The notes under the pieces were generated by a model. It saw nothing but the letters and a program-made list of their open reading frames with translations, was not told where the DNA came from and did no database searches. A stretch of 64,000 nucleotides of DNA from Mycobacteroides chelonae CCUG 47445. Its GTDB lineage: Bacteria > Actinomycetota > Actinomycetes > Mycobacteriales > Mycobacteriaceae. Position numbers and translations under genes: made by a program. Below are positions 1 through 9,278 of the stretch, in pieces (positions within the stretch are counted from its first letter, which is position 1; the number at the start of each line of letters is the position of its first letter). The stretch spans positions 1,736,001 to 1,800,000 of the forward strand of contig NZ_CP007220.1 in assembly GCF_001632805.1 (NCBI RefSeq), read 5' to 3'.

Positions 1-1
1 C

Positions 2-187
2 GAGGTATCCGGGCGTTTCCACGGCGGCGATGTCGTCGAACTCCGCGATGCCGAGGGCGCCATGGTCGGCCGTGGCGTGGTGGCCTATGACGCGGCCGAA
101 TTGGGGACCATGCTGGGCCGATCCAGCGGTGAGCTGCCCGAGGATCTGCGGCGCCCGGCCGTGCACGCCGACGACCTCGTCACCTGA
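2..187 (+). CDS. proB: Glutamate 5-kinase, C-terminal part (PUA domain)
   Basis: This is the last 61 codons of ProB, which phosphorylates glutamate in the first step of proline synthesis. The visible part, from [13 protein letters not shown] to the stop, has the pattern of the C-terminal PUA domain of long glutamate kinases ([16 protein letters not shown]). The kinase domain lies left of the window. ProA, the next enzyme of the pathway, is encoded 3.7 kb downstream, with four secreted paralogs and rbsK in between. The assignment rests on the PUA pattern plus that context. Confidence 0.85.
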   Translation, partial: EVSGRFHGGDVVELRDAEGAMVGRGVVAYDAAELGTMLGRSSGELPEDLRRPAVHADDLVT

Positions 188-199
188 GCGCTTCGCGCA

Positions 200-241
200 T
201 TTGCTCGAAAGAGTGGCGCATCGCAACCGCGCCTGATAGAA
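200..241 (+). promoter_or_regulatory. Conserved upstream motif TTTGCTCG-N26-TGATAGAA, copy 1
   Basis: TTTGCTCG (200-207) and TGATAGAA (234-241) are separated by exactly 26 bases, 35 bases ahead of the first secreted paralog. The same pair with the same spacing recurs at 1630-1671 ahead of the third paralog, while the bases between differ. This looks like a shared promoter or operator. No canonical -35/-10 pair is obvious, so an alternative sigma factor or activator is possible. Confidence 0.5.
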
Positions 242-276
242 CTTGTCAGCTGGTTCACAGCTTGGGGAGGCTATCG

Positions 277-915
277 ATGGCAAGGCGATTCACCGGATTT
301 GTGAGTGCGGTGGCACTCGTGCTTGGAGCGCTGACCTCGCCGGCAGTTGCCACCGCGACATCGGCCGACGAAAGCCAGATCCGGCAGGTTGTCGCCGCCG
401 AGCTGACCGCACTGAGGGCGCTCGATCCTGCCGCCTACGCACAGAGTTTCTGCGCCGAGCACCGCGACGCATACGAAGCGTGGATGCAACGCAACATCAC
501 GCCGCCACCCTTTGAAGACCTTGAGGGCGCCAACTCCAAGCGCCTGACGTCGGTGCTACGCAAGAACTTCCCTTCGGTATCGGATGCCGCGATCAAGGCT
601 TTCGTCGACGCCGTCGCTGACGGCGACCGCGACGCGTATCACCGGACGTGGCTGGGGATTCTGCGGGAAGAGTTCTCCCACTACTCCTATCGGGTGCGAC
701 AGGTAGAGATCACCGGCGACCAGGCGGACGTGACGGTTCAAGCCAGATTGGGCAGGGCCTCCGGCACGGTCCAATGGCAGTTCCATCGTGAGGACGGCGA
801 CTGGAAGGACTGCACGGCGCCTCCTGCCGAGTCCGAGTCGGCGGTGCCCTCATTGAAGGGCGAAGCGCCCCAGGGGCTTCTCGGTGCGATCGACGATGTG
901 CGTGCCGCGGGATAG
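277..915 (+). CDS. Secreted protein of a four-member tandem paralog family, member 1
   Basis: Unknown function, 212 aa. ATG at 277 is preceded by GGGGAGG (264-270), which argues against the in-frame TTG at 262. Residues 1-27 form a signal peptide with a probable cleavage after AVA. The mature part begins SADESQIRQVV and has exactly two cysteines, C59 (SFCAEHRD) and C179 (WKDCTAPP). The equivalent pair is kept in the three following paralogs and probably forms a disulfide. Helical first half and beta-rich second half (VEITGDQADVTVQ...) suggest an NTF2-like/DUF4878-type fold; this is inference. It is co-directional with the next paralog, 28 bases away. Confidence 0.8.
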   Translation: MARRFTGFVSAVALVLGALTSPAVATATSADESQIRQVVAAELTALRALDPAAYAQSFCAEHRDAYEAWMQRNITPPPFEDLEGANSKRLTSVLRKNFPSVSDAAIKAFVDAVADGDRDAYHRTWLGILREEFSHYSYRVRQVEITGDQADVTVQARLGRASGTVQWQFHREDGDWKDCTAPPAESESAVPSLKGEAPQGLLGAIDDVRAAG

Positions 916-943
916 GGACGAGGAAATTCCAGATCGGAGGACA

Positions 944-1567
944 ATGATCGTGTCAAAGAGCGTCTTCACATGGTTGGCCGCGTTTTTCGTAGCCCTCGGG
1001 CTGGTCGCACAGACCGCGGTCGCGAGTGCCACGCCGGCCGATGAGACCGAGATCCGGGATGTCACCGCCGGACGGCTTTCGGCATTGCAGGCGGTAGATG
1101 CGATCCAGTACGCGTCGTTCTTCTGCGCCGATGTCCGGGACAAGATCGAATCGGATTGGGGGCAGTCCTTCTCCCCGCCGGAGGTCGGCCGATTGGAGGG
1201 TGCCAACCTCAAGAAGCTGCGCGCCAAGGTTCACGAGGTGTTCCCACTCGCCTCGGATACCGCCGTCGAGGACTTTGTGACCGCGGTGGACAACCAGGAC
1301 CAGCAGGCGTTGTCGGCGGCCTGGCACCGTTTCTGGGTGGAGACTTTCGCGCACCTGACCTTCAAGGTCAGCAAGGTGACGGTGACCGGCGATACCGCCA
1401 AGGCGACCATCGCGTTCCGTAACACCAGTGGACGCGGGAACGAGCCGAGGAAGTTCGTGCGCGAGGACGGCTTCTGGAAGGACTGCACACCCGAAGCCAC
1501 ACAGACTGAGACGGCGATCGGTAACGATGAGCCTCTACTGGAGGCTTTGACCGGCGCTGAGGGCTAA
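944..1567 (+). CDS. Secreted protein of the tandem paralog family, member 2
   Basis: Unknown function, 207 aa. It has a signal peptide (VFTWLAAFFVALGL...VASA) followed by TPADETEIRDV, matching the ADESQIRQV start of member 1. Conserved cysteines lie in FFCADVRD and WKDCTPE. CGGAGG (935-940) is only three bases from the ATG at 944. The in-frame GTG at 950 is better spaced, so the true start may be two codons later. It follows member 1 by 28 bases and is probably cotranscribed with it. Confidence 0.78.
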   Translation: MIVSKSVFTWLAAFFVALGLVAQTAVASATPADETEIRDVTAGRLSALQAVDAIQYASFFCADVRDKIESDWGQSFSPPEVGRLEGANLKKLRAKVHEVFPLASDTAVEDFVTAVDNQDQQALSAAWHRFWVETFAHLTFKVSKVTVTGDTAKATIAFRNTSGRGNEPRKFVREDGFWKDCTPEATQTETAIGNDEPLLEALTGAEG

Positions 1568-1629
1568 GAAGCTCCCGGTCGGTCGCCGGTGCCCACGAGC
1601 AGGATCCGCGCACCTTATTCACTGGTAAG

Positions 1630-1671
1630 TTTGCTCGGTGAGGGTGCACGAGCTGATCTGTACTGATAGAA
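1630..1671 (+). promoter_or_regulatory. Conserved upstream motif TTTGCTCG-N26-TGATAGAA, copy 2
   Basis: TTTGCTCG (1630-1637), 26 bases, TGATAGAA (1664-1671), then the lipoprotein gene 41 bases later. The boxes and spacing match those at 200-241, although the spacer sequence is unrelated. This implies that the two transcription units of the paralog family share one control element. Confidence 0.5.
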
Positions 1672-1712
1672 ATTAGCTCGGAGACGAGTGGGCGATACGA
1701 GCGAGGGTTGTC

Positions 1713-2333
1713 ATGGTTTGCCGGAGATGGACCGAAGCGGTGCTGTTGGTGGCGCTGTTGTTCGGTGGTGTGGGGTGTACGCAAACGGTGGACGGGGACG
1801 GTCAGCCCAACGCTGAGGCGCTCGCGACCGCACGCGACGAGAATCAGATCAAGGCGCTGATTGCGCAGCAGAACACCTACACCGCCAGCTTCGACTTCGC
1901 GAAGCTGGCGGAGACCAAGTGCGCCAAGTATCGGGACGCGACCGCCCAGAGCGGACCGCCCATCCCGCCGATGAGCGAAATCGCGCCGCCTGAGATCGCC
2001 ACGGTGCCCGGTGCCGGCGATGCGTTGCGCGGGTTGCTGGCCCAGAAGTTCCCGACGGTGCCTCAAGACGTCATCAATGCCGTGGTCGACAGCCTCGTCG
2101 CCCAGGATGAGCAGGCGTACCAAGCGGCGATGCGCAATCTGCTGAAATCGCTCATCACCGTCAAGGTCACCGATGTCCAGAACATCGAAGTCAAGGGCGA
2201 CCAGGCCACCGCGGACATCACGATCACCACCACCTCCGGGAACAAGACACCTTCCGAGGAGAAGCAGACCGTCAAGTACGTCAAGGAAGACGGAAAGTGG
2301 CTGGACTGCGCGCCGCCGACCGGCGGTGCCTAG
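1713..2333 (+). CDS. Lipoprotein of the tandem paralog family, member 3
   Basis: Unknown function, 206 aa. The N-terminus has a hydrophobic stretch ending in the lipobox GGVGC, so this paralog is probably lipidated and membrane-anchored, unlike its secreted relatives. The mature part repeats the family pattern: ARDENQIKALI, TKCAKYRDA, KFPTVPQDVINAVVDSL, a beta-rich half with VEVKGDQATADITI-like strands, and the terminal WLDCAPP. GAGGG lies upstream of the ATG. Confidence 0.8.
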   Translation: MVCRRWTEAVLLVALLFGGVGCTQTVDGDGQPNAEALATARDENQIKALIAQQNTYTASFDFAKLAETKCAKYRDATAQSGPPIPPMSEIAPPEIATVPGAGDALRGLLAQKFPTVPQDVINAVVDSLVAQDEQAYQAAMRNLLKSLITVKVTDVQNIEVKGDQATADITITTTSGNKTPSEEKQTVKYVKEDGKWLDCAPPTGGA

Positions 2334-2402
2334 CCGGACGTAACGGACCCGGTGTCCTGCGGCGATAACGTCATGAAGTACTGCCAACCAGGGGAGGGAA
2401 CC

Positions 2403-2945
2403 GTGAAGCGCACGCTCGTCATCACCGCAGCGGCTGCCGCACTGGCAACTTTCGTCGTTCCCATTGCCGATGCGGCGCCCAACCGCGATGCGGTGACAGA
2501 GCATGTGCGGGCCTGGGAAAAGGCATACAACGATGTCGATACCAACAAGATCGGCGACCTGACCTGCGATAAGTATCGTGACCGCGAAATGGCGAACAAC
2601 GAGTCGCGAATCCCCACGTGGGACGACTTCGTCAAGCCGTCGGACCTGTACGCCAAGTTCCCGAAGCTCTCGCAAGGGACCCTCGACCAATTGCTCGACG
2701 CCGCCAAGCGCAAGGACGCCGCCGCCTTCCGGCAGGCATCGGTGCAGGTAGTGCGAGAGAACGCGCATCTGACGGTCACCAATATCGACAAGATCAACGT
2801 CATCGAGGCCAAGAACGCGACGGCGACGGTGACCACGTCGTCGGTGTGGGGCAATGACGCGCCCAAGACCACCACCTCCGACTGGTATCTGACCTACGAG
2901 CGTGACGCCTGGCGCTACTGCAACCCCGTGCTGACGGTCCGCTGA
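2403..2945 (+). CDS. Secreted protein of the tandem paralog family, member 4
   Basis: Unknown function, 180 aa, starting at GTG 2403 behind GGGGAGGG (2392-2399). It has a signal peptide (RTLVITAAAAALATFVVPIADA|AP) and then the shortened family domain with LTCDKYRDRE and, near the end, WRYCNP. The two conserved cysteines are kept although overall similarity is lower. It lies 69 bases behind member 3 and ends one base from the convergent rbsK stop. Confidence 0.78.
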   Translation: MKRTLVITAAAAALATFVVPIADAAPNRDAVTEHVRAWEKAYNDVDTNKIGDLTCDKYRDREMANNESRIPTWDDFVKPSDLYAKFPKLSQGTLDQLLDAAKRKDAAAFRQASVQVVRENAHLTVTNIDKINVIEAKNATATVTTSSVWGNDAPKTTTSDWYLTYERDAWRYCNPVLTVR

Positions 2946-2946
2946 C

Positions 2947-3813
2947 TTAGGCCCCCTTGAGCGACAGCTCGATCCTGGCGGCCGACGGCGCGCAGTTCCC
3001 GGCGCCCGAGCGCAGGGTCGCAAGCGCGCCGGCCACATTCGCCCGGCGCAGCGCCGTCTCGGCTCCGTGCGGCCACCAGGCAGCCAACACCCCGGCGAAC
3101 ACATCGCCGGCGCCGGTGGTGTCGAGCGGCCGCACCGGATACGACGGAACCGTGATCTCACCCTGTGGGCTGCGGTAGCGCGATCCCTCGTCGCCCAGCG
3201 TGGTCACCAGGTGCCGCGACGGATACAGCCAGGATTTGGCCTCGGTCTCGTTGACGACGACCACGCTCGCGCGAAACGCCAGCTCGGCCAGGTCCGGTGA
3301 GCGCACCGGGGCCGGCGAGGCGTTGAGTACGAATTGCTTTCCGGCCTCGGCGGCCCACCGCGCCGCTGTCAGCGCGACCTGAACCGGGATCTCCAGCTGG
3401 CACAGCAACACATCGTGCGAACAGATGATGTCCTTGTGCAGCTTCTCGTCCAAGGTGAACGCGCTGTTGGCGCCGGGGGCCACCACGATGCTGTTCTCGC
3501 CGGAGTCCTCCACGGTAATGGCGGCCATTCCGCTGGGCCCGTCGACCTCGACGAGCCCGTCGAGGCCAATGTTGTTGTCTGCCAGGTGAGATCGCAGCAT
3601 CGGTGCGGCACCGTCAGAGCCCACGGCGCCGATGAACTGCACTGAGGCGCCTGCGCGCGCCGCGGCGACGGCTTGATTGGCGCCCTTACCGCCCGGAGCG
3701 GGCAGGGCTGACGTCGCCAGCACCGTCGCACCCGGGGCGGGCAGCTCCTCCACCCGCAACGTCAAATCCATGTTGACGCTGCCGAGGACACATACCGTGG
3801 CTAACTCAGTCAC
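2947..3813 (-). CDS. rbsK: Ribokinase, pfkB-family carbohydrate kinase
   Basis: 288 aa, cytoplasmic ATP-dependent sugar kinase, most likely converting ribose to ribose 5-phosphate. The N-terminus GSVNMDLTLRVEELP and the glycine-rich substrate motif GGKGANQ (41-47) are typical of RbsK. The C-terminal DTTGAGD provides the anion hole and catalytic base (D237). No ribose transporter is adjacent. The gene is convergent with the secreted paralogs and divergent from proA. The same rbsK-near-proA order exists in M. tuberculosis. Confidence 0.88.
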   Translation of the reverse strand: MTELATVCVLGSVNMDLTLRVEELPAPGATVLATSALPAPGGKGANQAVAAARAGASVQFIGAVGSDGAAPMLRSHLADNNIGLDGLVEVDGPSGMAAITVEDSGENSIVVAPGANSAFTLDEKLHKDIICSHDVLLCQLEIPVQVALTAARWAAEAGKQFVLNASPAPVRSPDLAELAFRASVVVVNETEAKSWLYPSRHLVTTLGDEGSRYRSPQGEITVPSYPVRPLDTTGAGDVFAGVLAAWWPHGAETALRRANVAGALATLRSGAGNCAPSAARIELSLKGA

Positions 3814-3869
3814 CCGACTAGGCTAGTCCTGGCGCAGCTACATTTCGGGCACCCGGATACCCTGACACG

Positions 3870-5174
3870 ATGAGCGTTTCAACCAACGAGTTGGCCGCAC
3901 CCACGGGGGACGTCTCTGGCGTCGCCACGGATCTGCGCGCGGACGTTCATGATGCCGCCCGGCGGGCCCGGGTCGCGGCCCGTGACCTGGCCAGGCTGAC
4001 CGCCGATACGAAGAATTCCGCACTGCTCGCGGCGGCCGACGCGATCGTCGGCGCCACCGCGTCGATCATCGCGGCCAATGCCGATGACCTGTGGCGCGCA
4101 CGCGATGCCGGCATCGGTGAGGCCATGCTTGATCGGCTCGCGCTGGACGATCGCCGGATCGCCGGTATTGCCGAGGGACTGCGTCAGGTCGCAGGCCTGC
4201 CGGACCCCGTCGGCGAGGTGCTGCGGGGCTCAACCCGGCCCAATGGATTGCGCCTGCGTCAGCTCAGAGTGCCGCTCGGGGTGGTCGGCATGGTCTACGA
4301 AGGGCGCCCGAACGTCACGGTCGACGCATTCGGCTTGACGCTTAAGTCGGGCAACGCGGTGCTGCTGCGCGGCAGCTCTTCGGCCGCAACCTCCAACACC
4401 GAACTCGTGCGGGTGCTGCGTGAATCGCTGATCACCAGCGGGCTGCCCGCCGACACCGTGCAGCTGCTCGACAGCCGGGACCGGGCGACGGTGACCCACC
4501 TCATCCAGGCCCGCGGCCTTGTCGACGTCGTGATTCCGCGCGGCGGAGCGGGCCTTATCGACGCGGTGGTCCGTGACGCGCAGGTGCCCACCATCGAAAC
4601 CGGGGTCGGTAACTGCCACGTGTACGTGCATGCCGACGCCGATCTCGACCTGGCCGAGCGGATCCTGTTGAACTCCAAGACCCGTCGGCCCAGCGTGTGC
4701 AACGCCGCGGAGACGCTTCTGATCGACCGGGCCATTGCCGAGGTCGCGGTGCCGCGACTGATCGGCGCACTGCAGGTCGCCGGGGTCACGGTTCACGCCG
4801 ATCTTGCGGTACCGGGTGTCGTCCCGGTAACCGAGGAGGACTTCGACACCGAATACCTGTCTCTGGATATCGCGGCCGCCGTCGTCGATGACCTTGACGC
4901 TGCGATCCGTCACATCGAGCGGCATTCCAGCGGCCACACCGACGCCATCGTCACCGCGAATCTCGGTGCGGCCCAGGAGTTCACCGACCGCGTCGACAGC
5001 GCGGCCGTGATGGTTAACGCCTCCACCGCGTTCACCGATGGCGAGCAGTTCGGGTTCGGTGCCGAGATTGGCATCTCCACCCAGAAGTTGCACGCCCGTG
5101 GCCCCATGGGGCTGCCTGAACTGACCACCACCAAGTGGATCGTCCTCGGAGACGGTCAGATCCGCCCCGCCTAA
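3870..5174 (+). CDS. proA: Gamma-glutamyl phosphate reductase
   Basis: 434 aa. It reduces gamma-glutamyl phosphate to glutamate semialdehyde with NADPH, the second step of proline synthesis. Aldehyde-dehydrogenase-like fold; the catalytic cysteine is C277 in [11 protein letters not shown]. Other family landmarks are [27 protein letters not shown], and the C-terminal [16 protein letters not shown]. Full length, with the start at ATG 3870. Its partner proB is at the left edge of the window, so the pathway genes are near each other but no longer contiguous. Confidence 0.96.
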   Translation: MSVSTNELAAPTGDVSGVATDLRADVHDAARRARVAARDLARLTADTKNSALLAAADAIVGATASIIAANADDLWRARDAGIGEAMLDRLALDDRRIAGIAEGLRQVAGLPDPVGEVLRGSTRPNGLRLRQLRVPLGVVGMVYEGRPNVTVDAFGLTLKSGNAVLLRGSSSAATSNTELVRVLRESLITSGLPADTVQLLDSRDRATVTHLIQARGLVDVVIPRGGAGLIDAVVRDAQVPTIETGVGNCHVYVHADADLDLAERILLNSKTRRPSVCNAAETLLIDRAIAEVAVPRLIGALQVAGVTVHADLAVPGVVPVTEEDFDTEYLSLDIAAAVVDDLDAAIRHIERHSSGHTDAIVTANLGAAQEFTDRVDSAAVMVNASTAFTDGEQFGFGAEIGISTQKLHARGPMGLPELTTTKWIVLGDGQIRPA

Positions 5175-5188
5175 CACCTGGAGTACGA

Positions 5189-6061
5189 GTGGACCGAACG
5201 CAGACCGCGCCGATGTTCAGCAGCATCGACGACGTGACCGCCCGGCTGGCAGAGACCGGATACCTCGCCGACACTGCCACGGCGACAGCGGTATTCCTTG
5301 CCGACCGGCTCGGCAAGCCGCTCCTGGTGGAGGGCCCCGCAGGTGTTGGCAAGACCGAATTGGCCAGGGCGGTGGCACAAACCACCGGTTCTGGTCTGGT
5401 ACGTCTGCAGTGCTACGAGGGTGTCGACGAGGCGCGTGCCCTGTACGAGTGGAACCACGCCAAGCAGATTCTGCGCATCCAGGCCGGATCAGGTGACTGG
5501 GATGAGACCAAGACCGACGTTTTCGCCGAGGAGTTCCTGCTGTCACGGCCGCTGTTGACGGCGATCCGCCGCGAGGATCCGACGGTTCTGCTCATCGACG
5601 AAACCGACAAGGCCGATATCGAGATTGAGGGCCTGCTCTTGGAGGTGCTCAGCGACTTCGCCGTCACGGTTCCCGAACTGGGCACCATCAAGGCCAGCAG
5701 GCAGCCCTTCGTGCTGCTGACTTCCAACGCCACCCGCGAGCTGTCCGAGGCCCTCAAGCGGCGCTGCCTGTTCCTGCATATCGACTTTCCCGATGCCGAG
5801 CTGGAGCGGCGCATCCTGCTCAAGAGGGTGCCCGAGCTGCCGGCCACGCTGGCCGAAGAGCTGGTGCGCATCATCGGTGTGCTGCGCAACATGCAGCTCA
5901 AGAAGGTTCCCTCGGTGGCCGAGACCATCGACTGGGGGCGCACCATCTTGGCGCTCGGCCTGGATACCCTCGACGACGCCGTCATCGCGTCGACGCTCGG
6001 CGTGATTCTCAAACATCACTCCGACCAGCAGCGGGCCGCGGGAGAGCTGAGGCTGAACTGA
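5189..6061 (+). CDS. MoxR-type AAA+ ATPase
   Basis: About 290 aa from GTG 5189 (ATG 5213 is an alternative). Walker A is GPAGVGKT (49-56) and Walker B is LLIDETDKAD with D137/E138. The sensor region LLTSNATRELSEALKRRC is typical of the MoxR group, which works with a von Willebrand A-domain partner to mature metalloenzymes or remodel complexes. That partner follows immediately, with only a 10-codon ORF between. The substrate is unknown. Confidence 0.88.
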   Translation: MDRTQTAPMFSSIDDVTARLAETGYLADTATATAVFLADRLGKPLLVEGPAGVGKTELARAVAQTTGSGLVRLQCYEGVDEARALYEWNHAKQILRIQAGSGDWDETKTDVFAEEFLLSRPLLTAIRREDPTVLLIDETDKADIEIEGLLLEVLSDFAVTVPELGTIKASRQPFVLLTSNATRELSEALKRRCLFLHIDFPDAELERRILLKRVPELPATLAEELVRIIGVLRNMQLKKVPSVAETIDWGRTILALGLDTLDDAVIASTLGVILKHHSDQQRAAGELRLN

Positions 6062-6093
6062 TGAGCGCTCGAGCGAAGAAGAGACGGCACTAA
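6061..6093 (+). CDS. Possible 10-codon basic mini-ORF linking MoxR and VWA genes
   Basis: ATG at 6061 overlaps the moxR stop as TGATG, and its own stop overlaps the next start as TAATG. The ten-residue product MSARAKKRRH is strongly basic. It may be only a device for translational coupling. No Shine-Dalgarno belongs clearly to it. Low confidence that the peptide itself matters. Confidence 0.3.
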   Translation: MSARAKKRRH

Positions 6094-7505
6094 TGCCCGC
6101 GCGTAAGCCTGCGAAGGTGGTGCTGCCCCTGGCGCCGCACGGTCTGCCGGGTCATCTGGTGGGTTTCGTGGAAGCTTTACGCGAACAGGGCATCTCGGTG
6201 GGGCCGTCGGAGACGGTGGACGCGGGGCGAGTGATGACAGTGCTGGGGCTGCAGAGCCGCACCGAACTCCGCGAAGGTCTGGCATGTGCGGTGCTGCGCC
6301 GCGCCGATCACCGGCCCACATTCGATGTGTTGTTCGACCTGTGGTTCCCGCCCGCGCTCGGTGCCCGTTTCGTCGAGGTTGACGACGACAGCGTTGATAT
6401 TCAGGACATCGATCAGGTGCGTGATCAGCTCGTGGACCTGTTGGCCTCCGATGCCGGCGACCTACCGCTGAACTCGCTGATCGCGCAGATCGTGGAGGCC
6501 TACGGTAAGTACAACTCCACCCGGGGAACGTCGTACTCGGCGTACCAGGCCATGAAGTCGCTGTCCCTGGACCAGATCGAGGCCAAGCTACTGCTGGGCC
6601 TGCTCGGCAGTGGCGACGATGCATCACCCTCGGACGAAGCTGTCGCGAAAGCGATTGCCAAACAACGCATCTCGAAGGTGCGTCAGCTCGTCGAGGCGGA
6701 GACCAAGCGTCGCACCGCCGAACAGCTGGGGCGCGAGCGCGTCACCGCTTACGGGGTGCCGCAACTGGCCGAGAACGTGGAGTTCTTGCGTGCTTCGGGG
6801 GAGCAGCTGCGCAACATGCGCCGAGTGGTGCACCCGTTGGCGCGGATGCTGGCCAGCCGGCTGGCGGCACGGCGCCGGCGTGCGCACACCGGTCAGATCG
6901 ATCTGCGTCGCACCCTGCGTAAGTCCATGTCCACCGGCGGTGTGCCCATCGATGTCGTACAGAAGAAGCCACGCCCGGCGCGGCCCGAGCTGGTAGTGCT
7001 CTGCGATGTGTCGGGGTCGGTGGCAGGGTTTTCGCATTTCACGCTGCTTCTCGTGCACGCATTGCGCCAGCAGTTCTCGCGGGTTCGTGTCTTCGCGTTC
7101 ATCGACACCACCGACGAGGTGACCCACCTGTTCACGCCCGATACCGACTTGGCGGAGGCCATTGTGCGGATCACCCGGGAGGCCCAGGTGTTCACCGGCG
7201 ACGGACATAGCGACTACGGGCACGCGTTCAAGACGTTTGTCGAGAAGTTCCCGACGGTCCTTTCCCCGCGCAGCGCGTTGCTCATCCTGGGTGACGGCCG
7301 CACCAACTACCGCAATCCGGCCGTCGAGGTGCTCTCGACGATGGTCTCTTCCAGCCGGCACGCCCATTGGCTCAACCCCGAGCCCAAGAACCACTGGGGA
7401 ACCGGTGATTCGGCCGCCAGGCGGTACCAGGACGCCATCGCCATGCACGAATGCCGATCGGCCAAGCAGCTGGCCACGGTGATCGACAACCTGCTGCCGG
7501 TCTAG
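6093..7505 (+). CDS. VWA-domain protein, CoxE family
   Basis: 470 aa, cytoplasmic. The C-terminal third is a von Willebrand factor A domain with the metal-binding MIDAS motif D305-V-S-G-S309. Before it lie helical segments typical of CoxE-like proteins ([34 protein letters not shown]). It is expected to act with the MoxR ATPase upstream as a chaperone pair. The pair is conserved in mycobacteria with unknown client. Confidence 0.85.
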   Translation: MPARKPAKVVLPLAPHGLPGHLVGFVEALREQGISVGPSETVDAGRVMTVLGLQSRTELREGLACAVLRRADHRPTFDVLFDLWFPPALGARFVEVDDDSVDIQDIDQVRDQLVDLLASDAGDLPLNSLIAQIVEAYGKYNSTRGTSYSAYQAMKSLSLDQIEAKLLLGLLGSGDDASPSDEAVAKAIAKQRISKVRQLVEAETKRRTAEQLGRERVTAYGVPQLAENVEFLRASGEQLRNMRRVVHPLARMLASRLAARRRRAHTGQIDLRRTLRKSMSTGGVPIDVVQKKPRPARPELVVLCDVSGSVAGFSHFTLLLVHALRQQFSRVRVFAFIDTTDEVTHLFTPDTDLAEAIVRITREAQVFTGDGHSDYGHAFKTFVEKFPTVLSPRSALLILGDGRTNYRNPAVEVLSTMVSSSRHAHWLNPEPKNHWGTGDSAARRYQDAIAMHECRSAKQLATVIDNLLPV

Positions 7506-7537
7506 CTCCGGTCGTTAGTCCAGTAAGCTGGCAATTC

Positions 7538-8206
7538 GTGCAATCTGACCCCGACGCTCCTGGCGCAAGCGGCTCGGTGCAGCGGCGCCGACTTGGGGTG
7601 ATGGGCGGGACATTCGACCCCATCCACAATGGTCACTTGGTTGCCGCTAGCGAGGTCGCCGACCGATTCGAGCTCGACGAGGTCATCTTCGTGCCGACGG
7701 GGCAGCCATGGCAGAAGCAGGGGCGCAAGGTCAGCGCCGCCGAGCATCGGTATCTGATGACCGTCATCGCCACGGCCTCGAATCCGCGGTTCACTGTCAG
7801 CCGGGCCGATATCGACCGTGGCGGCGCGACCTACACCGTCGATACGCTCGTCGATCTGCGGGACGCGCATCCCGATGCGGACCTGTACTTCATCACCGGC
7901 GCGGATGCGTTGGCATCGATCCTGTCGTGGGAGAACTGGGAGCAGCTGTTCACCCTGGCCAAGTTCATCGGGGTCAGTCGGCCAGGGTACGAACTGAGCT
8001 CCGATCACATCGCCCACGCCGAGCTGCCGCCTGACGGGCTCTCGCTCGTCGAGGTGCCCGCGCTCGCCATTTCGTCGACCGACTGCAGAGTCCGGGCGGG
8101 TCAGGCTCGCCCGATCTGGTACCTGGTGCCCGACGGCGTGGTGCAGTACGTCGCCAAACATCGCCTTTACGGCGGAAACAAGGAAGATCGAGGAGTCCAC
8201 GCATGA
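7538..8206 (+). CDS. nadD: Nicotinate-nucleotide adenylyltransferase
   Basis: Makes nicotinate adenine dinucleotide from NaMN and ATP in NAD synthesis. Contains the nucleotidyltransferase signature [11 protein letters not shown] and the C-terminal ISSTDCR motif. Two starts are plausible. GTG 7538 may be leaderless, because TAAGCT (7524-7529) sits eight bases upstream as a -10. GTG 7577 gives 209 aa, close to the usual family length, but lacks a clear Shine-Dalgarno. It overlaps rsfS by four bases (ATGA). Confidence 0.92.
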   Translation: MQSDPDAPGASGSVQRRRLGVMGGTFDPIHNGHLVAASEVADRFELDEVIFVPTGQPWQKQGRKVSAAEHRYLMTVIATASNPRFTVSRADIDRGGATYTVDTLVDLRDAHPDADLYFITGADALASILSWENWEQLFTLAKFIGVSRPGYELSSDHIAHAELPPDGLSLVEVPALAISSTDCRVRAGQARPIWYLVPDGVVQYVAKHRLYGGNKEDRGVHA

Positions 8207-8616
8207 CCGCCGCAACAGACGCCGTTGAGCTGGCGACGCTGGCCGCACAGGCCGCCGCCTCCAAGCTCGCCACCGACGTCGTCGTCATAGACGTCTCCGA
8301 ACAGCTGGTCATCACAGACTGTTTCGTCATCGCATCCGCCTCTAACGAGCGTCAGGTGAACGCGATCGTCGACCAGGTCGAAGAGGTGCTGCGTCGTGCC
8401 GGGCAGAAGCCGGTGCGCCGCGAAGGTGGCCGCGAGGGCCGCTGGACACTCCTGGACTATGTGGACGTGGTGGTACATGTCCAGCATGAAGACGAACGTA
8501 ATTACTATGCACTGGAACGGCTTTGGCGTGACTGCCCGACCATTGCGGTGGACCTGGACGCGTTGCCGGCGGATCTGTCCGTCGATGGCGAGGCCGATGC
8601 GGAGGACGGCGCATGA
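8203..8616 (+). CDS. rsfS: Ribosomal silencing factor
   Basis: 137 aa. RsfS binds ribosomal protein uL14 and blocks subunit joining when nutrients are short. The DUF143 core is visible: [37 protein letters not shown], followed by [19 protein letters not shown]. The acidic tail ([10 protein letters not shown]) is common in actinobacteria. It is translationally coupled by ATGA overlaps with both nadD and gpgP, the usual arrangement in mycobacteria. Confidence 0.94.
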   Translation: MTAATDAVELATLAAQAAASKLATDVVVIDVSEQLVITDCFVIASASNERQVNAIVDQVEEVLRRAGQKPVRREGGREGRWTLLDYVDVVVHVQHEDERNYYALERLWRDCPTIAVDLDALPADLSVDGEADAEDGA

Positions 8617-9278
8617 TCCGTCGGTTGGTGCTACTGCGGCACGGGCAAACGACCTTCAACGCCGACAGTCGAATGCAAGGGCAGCTGGATACCGGGCTTT
8701 CCGATCTGGGCCGGGCGCAGGCAGTGGCTGCGGCCGAGGTGCTGGCCAAGAGGCTTCCGCTGGTGATTGTGTCCTCGGATCTGCAGCGGGCGTACGACAC
8801 CGCGACGGCCCTCGCGGACCGCTGCCATGTGGGGGTGTCCGTCGATGAGCGGCTGCGCGAAACACATCTCGGCGATTGGCAGGGCCTGACCCATCACGAG
8901 GTCGACGCCATTGCCCCCGGTGCCCGGGCCGAGTGGCGCGATGACGCGACGCTGGCACCGCACGGTGGCGAGAGCCGCATCGATGTGGCCAATCGCAGCG
9001 TGCCCCTGGTCGCCGAACTTGTTGAGTCGGTGACGGAATGGGGAACAGACGAGCGCGATCACCCGGTGGTTCTTGTTGCCCATGGTGGTCTGATCGCTGC
9101 GCTGACCGCCGCACTGCTGCGGCTGGATGTCAGCAATTGGCCGGTGCTCGGCGGGATGGGCAATGCGAGCTGGGTTCAGCTGGGCGGACATTCGGCCGAG
9201 GGCGCCGGATTCGAGGACATCCGGTGGCGCCTGGATGTGTGGAACGCCTCGGCGCAGGTGACCAATGACGTCCTCTGA
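8613..9278 (+). CDS. gpgP: Glucosyl-3-phosphoglycerate phosphatase
   Basis: 221 aa, histidine phosphatase superfamily. The catalytic signature is [10 protein letters not shown] with the phosphohistidine at H10; a second His lies in [11 protein letters not shown]. Position between rsfS and octT identifies it with the mycobacterial GpgP (Rv2419c), which removes phosphate from glucosyl-3-phosphoglycerate to give glucosylglycerate, an early step of methylglucose lipopolysaccharide synthesis. It overlaps octT by 14 bases. Confidence 0.88.
   Translation: MIRRLVLLRHGQTTFNADSRMQGQLDTGLSDLGRAQAVAAAEVLAKRLPLVIVSSDLQRAYDTATALADRCHVGVSVDERLRETHLGDWQGLTHHEVDAIAPGARAEWRDDATLAPHGGESRIDVANRSVPLVAELVESVTEWGTDERDHPVVLVAHGGLIAALTAALLRLDVSNWPVLGGMGNASWVQLGGHSAEGAGFEDIRWRLDVWNASAQVTNDVL

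Noticed and set aside
1368..3161. 597-codon minus-strand open frame across the secreted paralogs and rbsK
   Set aside because: It is antisense to several well-supported genes, is rich in Arg/Gly/His from GC bias and shows no domain.
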